Source of the DNA: Diphasiastrum complanatum
Taxonomy: Eukaryota > Streptophyta > Lycopodiopsida > Lycopodiales > Lycopodiaceae
DNA: 64,000 bases
Direction: 5' to 3'
NCBI GenBank assembly: GCA_029204225.1
Contig: CM055097.1
Coordinates: 44,420,942 to 44,484,941, forward strand
The notes under the pieces are model-generated. The model did not search any database and was not told the origin of the DNA. It was given only the letters and a program-made list of their open reading frames with translations. Made by a program: the position numbers and the translations under genes. Below are positions 36,501 through 43,045 of the stretch, piece by piece (position 1 is the first letter of the stretch; each line of letters begins with the position of its first letter).

Positions 36501-36811
36501 TGTTTGTTCTTATGTATGAAGGTTCCCAAGTTTTCAGAATTGAGGAAAAAGCTTCTGAAACTTTCCCAAAGGTTTCAAGCTCCCTATTGTGTTTGTAAAT
36601 CATTTAAGCAACAATTTTGGGTTGACAGAGTTTGTGATTCGGAAGGAGTTCAACTTGCCTCTTTGTGGGACATTTTTGATGTATGAAATTGGGTAGCAGG
36701 TTTCACTTTTTTTGGGAAGCTTCTGAAGTCAATGGCTATGTGCTCTTATGTATTCAGCCTATCAGCTCTTCCTGAGGAGGCAAAATTGCAGCTGGAAGAC
36801 CCTATAAGCAA
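24274..36811 (+). CDS. 2-oxoglutarate/Fe(II)-dependent oxygenase-like protein, N-terminal exons 1-4
   Basis: Four exons join in phase: 24274-24573 (phase 0), 35097-35174 (phase 0), 36522-36571 (leaves two bases) and 36758-36811. All introns are GT-AG. The joined product has an Arg/Ser/Ala-rich leader typical of an organelle transit peptide. It then runs VVTVRHADLL, NKSSDLAAVLEEGFGPSGLG, IIAISG, VPKFSELRKKLLKLSQ and SLSALPEEAKLQLEDP. From knowledge of the family, plant clavaminate-synthase-like 2OG oxygenases start with v-lsy-DLl...dLa-viEEGFGP-GLGil-vsgVP-F--LR--LLpLa--la-LPe--k--lEdP. The iron-binding H-x-D...H exons are not found; they would lie to the right, or the gene is cut near 36960 by gypsy/LINE sequence. 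Intron 1 is about 10.5 kb and full of retroelements. The family call is from recall, not a search. Confidence 0.7.
24701..24732. other. Perfect 11-bp inverted repeat in intron 1
   Basis: CAATTGTGCAT (24701-24711) and ATGCACAATTG (24722-24732) are exact reverse complements with a 10-base loop. Confidence 0.8.
25640..25960 (-). repeat. LTR-like repeat, inverted partner of 33480-33700
   Basis: On the + strand it shares ATTGAGGGCATGTCC, ACTAAGGGCC--TAGAT, ATTTGCTCATT--ATAGCTTATG and TATGCTTCA-TGATACTATATCCA-AGATCGAG with the reverse complement of 33480-33700. The 33.5-kb copy precedes a tRNA-Asp-type PBS, so both are probably LTR sequence of one family, inserted in opposite orientations about 8 kb apart within intron 1. 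Confidence 0.6.
25961..28900. other. Gene-free intronic stretch
   Basis: About 2.9 kb with no protein motif I recognise. Near 27028-27110 there are repeated GGTTCGAAC and GATTCGA words, but no tRNA cloverleaf. The 92-codon minus frame at 27807-28085 is unrecognised. Confidence 0.5.
28916..29419 (+). repeat. Candidate copia 5' LTR
   Basis: It starts TGTTGATTTCAACAA, the usual TGTTG...CAACA copia LTR start, and ends CA at 29419, directly before a PBS-like sequence. The length is about 504 bp. No 3' partner was recognised downstream of the gag-pro frames. Confidence 0.5.
29422..29434 (+). other. Primer-binding site, initiator-Met tRNA type (one mismatch)
   Basis: TGGTATCAAAGCC matches the plant TGGTATCAGAGCC site with G to A at one position. 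It lies two bases after the candidate LTR end. Confidence 0.65.
29580..29710 (+). repeat. Repeat shared with 53278-53430
   Basis: GTTACGAATAGAGCCACA, CTAAGCTATGAAAGCATCAC, ATAAGCAAGACTTAACCCTA and GAGAGATTAAGGAG occur at both sites in the same order. The 53-kb copy contains an extra internal duplication of AAGCTATGAAAGCA-CACAT. Confidence 0.85.
30157..31135 (+). pseudogene. Ty1/copia gag and protease (frameshifted)
   Basis: The start MASNGGIMLETNDRLSSSNY followed by STWKVRMESLLE is the classic copia gag start. The UBN2-like body (AWNALKKLFETKSKSRVLTL, VMLNGLLDE) follows. A frame change near 30820-30835 leads to KCFYCGIKGHFANECHKK (CX2CX4HX4C knuckle), then DSWWIDSGCSSHMTSHKEFL, the protease with an intact DSG. 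A second frame change near 31135 leads into the next frame. The first gag segment spans 255 codons. It was one polyprotein with 31136-32167. Confidence 0.8.
31136..32167 (+). CDS. Copia protease C-terminus fused to an unrecognised about 240-residue segment
   Basis: The first 95 or so residues are standard copia: VVHMPNGGECMIKGIGSIPI, LDGVLYIPSLSRNLLSVGQM and GKLYKLDA. Here one expects the GAG-pre-integrase zinc site and the integrase core. Instead a stop-free frame continues for about 245 residues (DVGGSLNFQKSIPS, LEDGLVLPTSQMES, HLEEDGALSMIEEK). It is acidic and Ser-rich with no motif I know. The frame ends at 32167. It could be a diverged or captured sequence; expression is unknown. Confidence 0.4.
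   Translation: MISYVETKKVVHMPNGGECMIKGIGSIPICLFTNRTARLDGVLYIPSLSRNLLSVGQMLKKEYKTKFVGDVCFITKGDVLIARGNRQGKLYKLDAFVMSNKRNEMDVGGSLNFQKSIPSINKIGRSYAKSKELPYARSRLRSNELLGDSYCYANLATFGESMINVLDPLDLEDGLVLPTSQMESCGAKLVSCLNSSTHRFPSLGGSSMELHGKCKNGKGKKRSNFINGGDENFSLEMVVANDLFTHLEEDGALSMIEEKVSFASSCDESKKLICATSGVTCIHKESKSNSIMRLGEEDLKSKGRDECEVFKVGCTLNDAFVNDSEGSLSLRIAYSMQSIVPSS
32165..32367 (-). pseudogene. Possible OB-fold fragment (STN1-like), weak
   Basis: The minus-strand frame reads ENIWELIEVWVLKPPV and then VERTFVLYDDGTIDCIEYA. The last part resembles the v-DDGTG-I-C strand of telomere-capping STN1/RPA-like OB folds, but the final Gly of DDGTG is Ile. The similarity covers about 15 residues and could be chance. 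It lies at the edge of the copia remnant, consistent with a captured fragment. Confidence 0.2.
32430..33479. other. Unclassified repeat-like stretch with hairpin
   Basis: No coding motif. An exact 11-bp inverted repeat, CCCACAAGTAC (32746-32756) and GTACTTGTGGG (32772-32782), has a 15-base loop. The 32780-33130 part is richer in short CCAATA/ACCTTA-type words and may be LTR sequence of an unknown family. Confidence 0.4.
33480..33758 (+). repeat. LTR-like end upstream of a tRNA-Asp-type PBS
   Basis: It is homologous to the reverse complement of 25640-25960 and followed within a few bases by the PBS at 33759. This fixes the orientation (+). No gag or pol follows; the 34-35 kb region has no retroelement protein. 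Confidence 0.55.
33759..33776 (+). other. Primer-binding site, tRNA-Asp type
   Basis: TGGTGCCGTTGTCGGGGA matches the TGGCGCCGTTGCCGGGGA site used by plant Athila/Tat-type gypsy elements, with two C-to-T differences. Confidence 0.65.
33777..35090. other. Intron 1 distal part, no gene recognised
   Basis: Presumed leader of the LTR element followed by AT-rich intron sequence. I see no gag or pol motif. Confidence 0.45.
35097..35174 (+). CDS. Exon 2 of the 2OG-oxygenase-like gene
   Basis: The acceptor is a T-rich tract ending TCTTGTAG (35096) and the donor is GTAAAT (35175). The 26 codons read NKSSDLAAVLEEGFGPSGLG and IIAISG with no stop. EEGFGP-GLGI is the diagnostic block. Confidence 0.75.
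35311..35385 (-). mobile_element. tRNA-derived SINE-like sequence in intron 2
   Basis: The minus strand reads GTGTGGCCTAGTGGTTGACG (A-box TGGCCTAGTGG), followed about 35 bases later by TGGAGTTTGAGTTCACC, a weakened B-box. This is the head structure of plant tRNA-derived SINEs. A 3' body or clear target-site duplication was not seen, so it may be a head fragment. Confidence 0.55.
35400..36515. other. Intron 2 remainder
   Basis: AT-rich intron sequence without further features that I can support. Confidence 0.5.
36522..36571 (+). CDS. Exon 3 of the 2OG-oxygenase-like gene
   Basis: The acceptor is TATGAAG (36521) and the donor GTTTCA (36572). The exon reads VPKFSELRKKLLKLSQ and leaves AG, completed by C of exon 4 to give Ser. 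Exact phase agreement on both sides supports the model. Confidence 0.7.
36758..36811 (+). CDS. Exon 4 of the 2OG-oxygenase-like gene
   Basis: The acceptor is TATTCAG (36757) and the donor GTATAT (36812). It reads LSALPEEAKLQLEDPISK. The next exon, expected to begin with a Y-N/S-FGWSHGKE-like block, was not seen in the remaining window. Confidence 0.7.
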
Positions 36812-36962
36812 GTATATCTCTCACCTGACAGTTTAATTTTTCAAAGATCAATGTCTTCACATTTCAAGTTTATAAGAGTAATTATGTGAAGTTGATGTTT
36901 ATATAATATATAGCTTGGTTTGTGTATTTTCATGCAAATTTATTACAGTTTTTAACAAATTT

Positions 36963-37436
36963 TCAAGGTCCATAGGATCTAGATGACAACTTGTAACACT
37001 TCCTTGTCTTCAGAGAAACCAAGTCTTTTGGAATCCTGCGAAACACCATGTCTCCTTCCACGAACTTTCTTGGTGTATGATTCAGATCAATATAAATTTT
37101 TGCTCTATCCGTTGCCACTTTCACATTTTGCTTAGCTAACTCCAACATCTATTTCATGTGAGTTAGAAATTCCACAACACTAGGCACACTATGAGGCATA
37201 CTGACCAACTGACTAGTCTAAATCCACAATTAAGCTCAAAAGGACTCATTTTTGTAGAAGTATTCTTTGTATAACTAAAAGCAAACTCAAGTAATGGTAA
37301 ATAACGCTCCCATTGTGTTTGCTTCACACTCACATATGCCTGAAGCACATCTTCAAGTGTGTGGTTAACTCTCTCAATTTGTGCATTCGTCTCAGGATGA
37401 TCAATACTACGCATACCAATTGAGGAACTAACTTTG
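36963..37436 (-). pseudogene. Ty3/gypsy integrase fragment
   Basis: The minus strand reads VSSSIGMRSIDHPETNAQIE then RVNHTLEDVLQAYV, the integrase third catalytic region (HPETNaQ-ERvN). Next come LPLLEFAFSYTKNTSTKMSP and, in another frame, AKIYIDLNHTPRKFVEGDMV. It ends with SSRSYGP at 36965. A frameshift and both ends being cut make it a dead fragment. LINE sequence is inserted directly at its upstream end (37437). Confidence 0.85.
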
Positions 37437-37644
37437 AGAGAGAAAGAAAGAAAGAAAGAAAGCTTTATTAATGTCTTTTGATGCTAAAAAGCATATAAGA
37501 TAGAGTAGTACGTCTCAAGTGTGTAGTAATCAGGGAGCATAGTAACTCCACAACATAGCTAAAGAAATATAATCTGAAATAGAAATGCAAGCTGAAATAC
37601 ATAATGTCTATCACTAAAAAATAACTACAAGAGACGGAAGTTTT
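37437..37644 (-). mobile_element. 5'-truncated LINE 3' end (about 200 bp)
   Basis: In the minus orientation it ends with a hairpin (ATGCT-loop-AGCAT, 37481-37494), then GACATTAATAAAG and a (TTTC)n tail at 37437-37462. It has the same layout as the longer LINE ending at 37645 and appears to be a second, severely truncated copy nested against it. Confidence 0.65.
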
Positions 37645-40345
37645 CCAAGAAAGAAAGAAAGAAAGAAAGAAAGAAATGTATTAATGTCTGTTGAGTGCCC
37701 AAGGGCACATAAGACAGAATAGATAAGTACATATCTCGTAGGATCACTATCCATGTCGGACAACATAAAAAAAAATCACTAGTCTAAGAGGAAAAGACAA
37801 ATATAGAACTCTCTCTAGTTAGTTAAAGACACATCTAACATAGAGTCATAAAAAGCATATAAGAGCAAATATACAAGAGCTTAACCTCCAGCTCTGAAGA
37901 GGGTATAGGTGCAAGAGCTTAACCGCCTGCTCTGCTGAGGAAAGGAAAAGGAAGAGTAAAATATCAATCTCGAAAAAAATGTCTGATACTCATAGAAGAT
38001 GTGATCTGTGGTCGAGGAGCTCTGGTAGCTTTGGAGGCGCTGTCAGAATTTGTGATACAAATTCTAGATGGAGATACTAGTCCTACTCACACAAAACCCA
38101 AGCATAGAGAGAATTTAGGAGAATTGAGCAATTGCTCTAGCTCATTGAATTGAATGGAATGATTGTGGTGGGGCGCCAGCCTTCTTAAATAGTTTCTCTA
38201 ATGATTGATAAAAGCTAATGAGCCTAAAGTAAATAGCAAAAGACAAAAAGCTAATTGCTATAATTACTACCTATATTGGGTAAACACCCAAGATGAGTTT
38301 CTAAGTGATAAAAGCAAATCCTATTCTAGTAGTAGTGCACCCACCTACATGCATGACTAAAAAACGAATTTACTATAAATAGTAATGACCCTAAAATATG
38401 ACTTACTATAAATAGCAATGGCCCCCTAAAAATAGCACGTAGGTTAAGGGGTGTCAAATAAACATTTATTTCTAACAGGCGCATGTAGATCTGACAAGAG
38501 GTGGTGGCTGGGCATGCTGGGCCTTTGCCCTCACCGGTATGACTGTCTCATCATTTGATAGGTCATAACGCTCCGCTTCTGAAAGAAGCTAGTAATGAGA
38601 TGCTGGCCCGAATCAGTAATACTCTCCGATGGTAGCAAAGAGGCTCTCAACATAAGCATCTCTCATAGTAAAAGGCCGACACATCTGCGATCCTCATACT
38701 CCAAAAAGGTACTAAGACTAATAGGGGTGTCTTGATATAAACAATGATATCGACCTCGTATCTCAAAGTATGTAGGGCAGATGAAGATAAAATGGAACTC
38801 ATCCTCCACTACACCCAATGTGCATACTTGGCATATCCGATGCTCTACCTGTCTCAATAGCAAGCTGATGCGAAGAGACTCGTAACTGACCCAATCTGTA
38901 TCGGAGCCCAAAAGAAAGAGGAAGAGATAGTTATAAAGGTCTAATAGGAAGTCCCAAACTATCTCTGCGTAAGATATGTGCGCCATAAAAGGTAAGCTTG
39001 ACTCTCCCATGATCAGGACGATCCAATATCTACGATATAGCTGTTGTCTGATAAATGCATGAGTGCCCTATGGGAGGTCCAACATCGAGAAGCCCCATGA
39101 CTGGAAGAAAGCCATCACATCTAGCCTGCTGTCCAGCTATAGTTTGAGAAGAAGTAAGCGCTGCCATCACGTATCTATAATCCATGGTCTCAATGCGGTG
39201 TAGAAAGGTAACAATCTGAAACAGAGCCTCAACCACCATGGGGAGTGAGGCGAACTCCGCTAAAAGAATCTCATGTGGAACTAATGGCTTCGCACGGATC
39301 ATCCTTCCTAACATGGTGACCTGTAGGCGAGTGATGTCTCTCCAAGTACCCTGAGATATCCCTGGGCACCAAACCTCCGCCAAGTGCATAGCCACTGGTG
39401 AGACCACTGTAGGGAAAAGGTGGTCTCTAGTAGCAGGATCATGGATATGGTAAGTAGTACACACTCTTTCCATATGTACCAAGGTAGCATGCCCCTTACG
39501 CAAGCAAGATAGAGCAGTAGAGCGAAAAGTGAGTAAGGGGCCGGTGAATAGTACACCTAGATAGGTGTAAGAGGTAACAATCTCCAACTGCTGTCCATCA
39601 TGATAAAATGCATCATCTCTCATATGCTGCCGATTGGTGTTAAACACCATTACCTTGGTCTTAGCAATATTCACCGTCAAGTCCCACACTAAGCAAAAAC
39701 CATATAGAGCATCAAGATGTCGCTGTAATCCAGAGGCTGTAGAAGATAGCAATGCCACATCATCTGCATATAATAGGATAGGAATAATAACATCAGCAAG
39801 TGGGCATCCATCACCACCCTCCTCCTTGATGATCCGCTCTAGGTCATCAATGTACAATGCAAAAAGTGTGGGAGAGAGTGGACATTCCTGCTTGACCCCA
39901 GGCAACCAGCTCCTGCCATCTCTGAAACATGCTAATACCCTCTCATATAAGGTGTTGATAGCCATGATGATATCCTGTGAGAAGCCAAGTGAAGATAAGC
40001 GCTGAAGTAGCAGGTGCCATGGAACTGAGTCAAAAGCCTTGAGGAAAACCACAAAGCAGCAGTATACTCTCTGTCTCCGATGTCGAGCCTCGTCTATGAT
40101 GCAGCGTAGGACAAATGCATGATCAATAGTAGAATATCCGGGTTTGAAGCCAGCCTGTCCAAGATCAAATAACTCATCTGATTTTGCCTGAGATCCAACC
40201 ATAGACTGCAGAACTGAGCCATAAAGCTTTGCCATCGTGTGACTGATCATGATAGTGCGGTAGTTATCGTTCATTGGATCACCAGCCTTGAGAATGGGAT
40301 GGAGAAGATTCGTGCACCAATTGGTGGGAAGCCAGAGGTAACAGA
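37645..40345 (-). pseudogene. LINE (non-LTR retrotransposon) ORF2: RT and C-terminal zinc motif
   Basis: The minus-strand frame 40274-39030 carries GDPMNDNYRTIMISHTMAKL (start just upstream in another frame), GQAGFKPGYSTIDHAFVLRC, YCCFVVFLKAFDSVPWHLLL (motif A), VKQECPLSPTLFALYIDDLE (motif B region; usually G-C-P) and PILLYADDVALLSS (YADD, motif C). Frame 39010-38663 has CQVCTLGVVEDEFHFIFICP, a C-terminal C-x2-C...H...C motif. The 3' UTR ends in a hairpin (GTGCCC/GGGCAC) and a (TTTC)n tail at 37645-37675. A stop between the two frames and a frame change near 40275 mark it as inactive. ORF1 and the endonuclease are absent. Confidence 0.8.
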
Positions 40346-40711
40346 CATGTTAAAAGTGTGGGCAATGTAATGAGAGAGAAGTTGGGAGACAGGTTTGAGG
40401 AAGTTCGAGTTAAGTGATTCGACGTCTTTCGCTTAAGAGAGAGCACTATATGTGATATCAGCTAAGATCACTGAAGAAGTTTGTGATACGACGCCCCGAA
40501 GATGATACTGTAGTAGAGGATGGGCGCTGATGTCGTCTGTGACATCTCTGTGGGTGTTGACTCTGTGCAATATGGGACCTCTAAGGGCAAACTCTCCTAG
40601 TAACCGGAAGTGCTCGGACCATGGTAATACCTGAGGTCAAGCACTCTCTGATCTGAATGAGCTAGGTCAATGTCGATGTCATCGTCTGAGACTGAATTTG
40701 GTCGAGGACGG

Positions 40712-40712
<1 letters not shown>

Positions 40713-40770
<58 letters not shown>

Positions 40771-40812
40771 AGGGAGGGAGGGAGGGAGGGAGGGAGGGAG
40801 GGAGGGAGAGGG
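40713..40812. repeat. (GA)n followed by (GGGA)n microsatellite
   Basis: A GA run (about 40713-40763) passes directly into a GGGA tetranucleotide run (about 40764-40812). Confidence 0.95.
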
Positions 40813-40824
40813 AAAATGGAAGGT

Positions 40825-41645
40825 TCAGCTCATAAATGAAACTGGCCATGGCCTGTTTCGCCTCTCTGTCCATGTGCGACCGATGGGCGCCGCGAATAGT
40901 CTGCTGCCTAAGAACTCTCTCTGCAGGGCGACGGGTAGTGGACCTCCAGCATGGTGCACCAACTGTAACGGGATGGATGACGCGGCATGCTGGGCACTGG
41001 TGGATGCATCGGCTGTAGACGTGGAATGGGAAGAAAGGGATGCAGTGGTAGAGATGGGTGCAGCAACATACGTGGCCTGGGCCTGCTCGGGTGGCGGAGA
41101 GTTTATGAGGAAATCATAAACTGGGGGCTTGTGAGCAATAGGAGATGTCGGTGGAACTGTAGTGGCAACTAGCGGACGCGAGGGGACGGGTCCCACCGGA
41201 ATGGGTGCAGATGATGGTGCGTGTGGCGGAATTGTCTGAGGGGGATGAGGAGCAGTGGGCCGGGACGAGGATGCACGCTCTCTCCTCGTGCGTGCCAGCC
41301 AAGCAAGCAGCAACTCGGGGTCAGCCACATAAGGAGCCATGCAGAACCTGAGAACACCCTCCGTAATGCTATTCTCCCCCGCCACAAGACGTGGCCCGTA
41401 GGTGTCCAGTAGTCGCTACCTGACCGGGACGGACATCCTGGCACAAGGGGCAGCATTTATGGAGGCACCATTTTTGGCACGTGCACCGAGCAGGTGGCCT
41501 TTAAGGCGGGTGAGGGTTGCAGTGAATTCGACCAGGCAATACCGGCAACGCTACTACACCAGTCTTGTTGGACTTGTCGGCAACCCTCCTGACAATGTCC
41601 CCCTCCCCCCACAGATCGGCAAGGTCGGATTGCATCATTGTGATG
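40825..41645 (-). pseudogene. hAT-type transposase N-terminus with BED zinc finger
   Basis: The minus strand starts MMQSDLADLWGEGDIVRRVA (about 41640) and, in a second frame, reads RCRYCLVEFTATLTRLKGHL then LGARAK...APCARMSVPVR. This is a BED finger (C-x2-C...H...C) as in plant hAT transposases. A third frame (41385-40825) continues with LVAGENSITEGVLRFCMAPY and then a long Pro/Ser/Ala-rich linker (PPTSPIAHKPPVYDFLINSP). Two frame changes and the loss of the catalytic region make it a remnant. It is probably related to the hAT pieces at 63.5-64 kb. Confidence 0.65.
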
Positions 41646-41659
41646 GAGGAAACTAGCAA

Positions 41660-42000
41660 TAAAAATCAGAAACTATTGTGAATGCGATAGATAGGAAGCG
41701 GAAAGCTGGAGAAAAATCAGCAACGACACGGGAAAGGAATGCTGAAAACGGGTTGTGATCTTGTGGAAACGGAAGGTGGGCGAGCGTTGAAGATAAGGCA
41801 GTAGCAGGGCGGAAAGAGGGGCGGAAGGCAACTGATCTAAATCAATCATAGGGCGCGGACAACAGTGAAGGCAGGGCGTAGCCAGCAGCAAGGGCAGCAA
41901 GGGCAATGAAATGAGAGAGAGAGGGATGAAGTGAGGGGGGGGATAGGTTAAAAAAAATTAAATATTAAATAAATAAATAAATAAATAAATCATAGTGCCC
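41660..42000. other. Spacer with (AAAT)n
   Basis: No gene seen. A short AAATAAAT run lies at about 41957-41990. Confidence 0.6.
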
Positions 42001-42942
42001 TGTGCTACCGCTGTTATGGTACCGCCGATACCATAACAGTGGTACCGCCGGTACGTTACCGCCCTGGGATCCGCGGTACCATAATAAAAAATAAAAAAAA
42101 ATTAAATTTTTTTCCCGTGTTGTTTTCGTAAAAAAAAAAAGAATTTTCTTTTTGGTACCGTGGGACCGGTACGGTACTGCGATACCAGTATGGTCCCGCG
42201 GTACCATTATGGTACCGCCGGTACCATAATGGTGGTACCGCGGTTATTGTGCCGCCCAAAAATTCGCGGTACCAGGGCGGCACCATTTTTAATATTTTTT
42301 TAAAAAAAAAATGTATTTATTTTTTTAATATTTAGTGGGCAGTATGGGTATTAGCTTGAAGCTCTTGACGAGAGCAGTGCATTTATGCAAGTTGCCGGTG
42401 CTTTCAGCTACAAAATGTGTTAGACAACTAAATAATGCACCTCTCAGTTTAGTAGTCACTAGTTAACCGTGAGCTCAGATCTGTAAGGCCCCCGTTATGA
42501 GGAGAAGCCATTACTGAGCACGGTTGTTAGTATAGGGTCTACTATGAGACCATGATGGTTATGAGATGGCTAGATTACAATTTCTATATAGCAGCAAGTC
42601 TTGGGGGGTTCGGGGGGCGGTAGCCCCCAGGTGGGGCGTTTGGGGGGCAGAGCCCCCGATGGTACGACCTCTTCATGATTTGGCCTTCCGACTCCTTGAG
42701 CGAAAACACACTTTTTGGTGTTTTGCATCCCCTTGGTCCTTTGGCTGTTCGCTCTCGTCAGAACCGGCAACCTGCATAAATGCACTGCTCTCGTCAACAA
42801 CTTCAAGCTGATACCCATATTGCCCACTCAATTTTATTTAAAAAAAAAAATTATATTATGGTACCGCGGATCAGTATGGATCCGCGGTACCAGTATGGAT
42901 CCGCGGTATCGGGATCTGCGGATCCTGGTATTGCTGGATCTA

Positions 42943-42999
<57 letters not shown>

Positions 43000-43045
43000 T
43001 GCTGCGGTATTGGGAATCGCAGATCCCGGTACCACGACACCATAC
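42001..43045. mobile_element. Foldback element built of GGTACC/CCGCGG palindromes
   Basis: Outer arms (42001-42290 and 42855-43045) are clusters of GGTACCGCGG, GGATCCGCGG and related palindromic words. Inside them, AT-rich stretches are followed by an inverted repeat. GGGCAGTATGGGTATTAGCT and following (42342-42405) matches the reverse complement of 42770-42832, including GACGAGAGCAGTGCATTTAT. The centre (42406-42769) has no transposase. This is the layout of a non-autonomous foldback or long-TIR element. Related arm sequences occur at 53236-53277 and 54222-54300. Confidence 0.6.
42943..42996. repeat. (TA)n microsatellite inside the right foldback arm
   Basis: A pure TA run of about 54 bp. 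Confidence 0.95.

Noticed and set aside
40825-41385. LINE ORF1
   Set aside because: The region just upstream on the same strand encodes a BED finger, so a hAT N-terminus explains it better.
41402-41656. Plus-strand frame over the BED finger region
   Set aside because: Antisense shadow of the hAT coding sequence.
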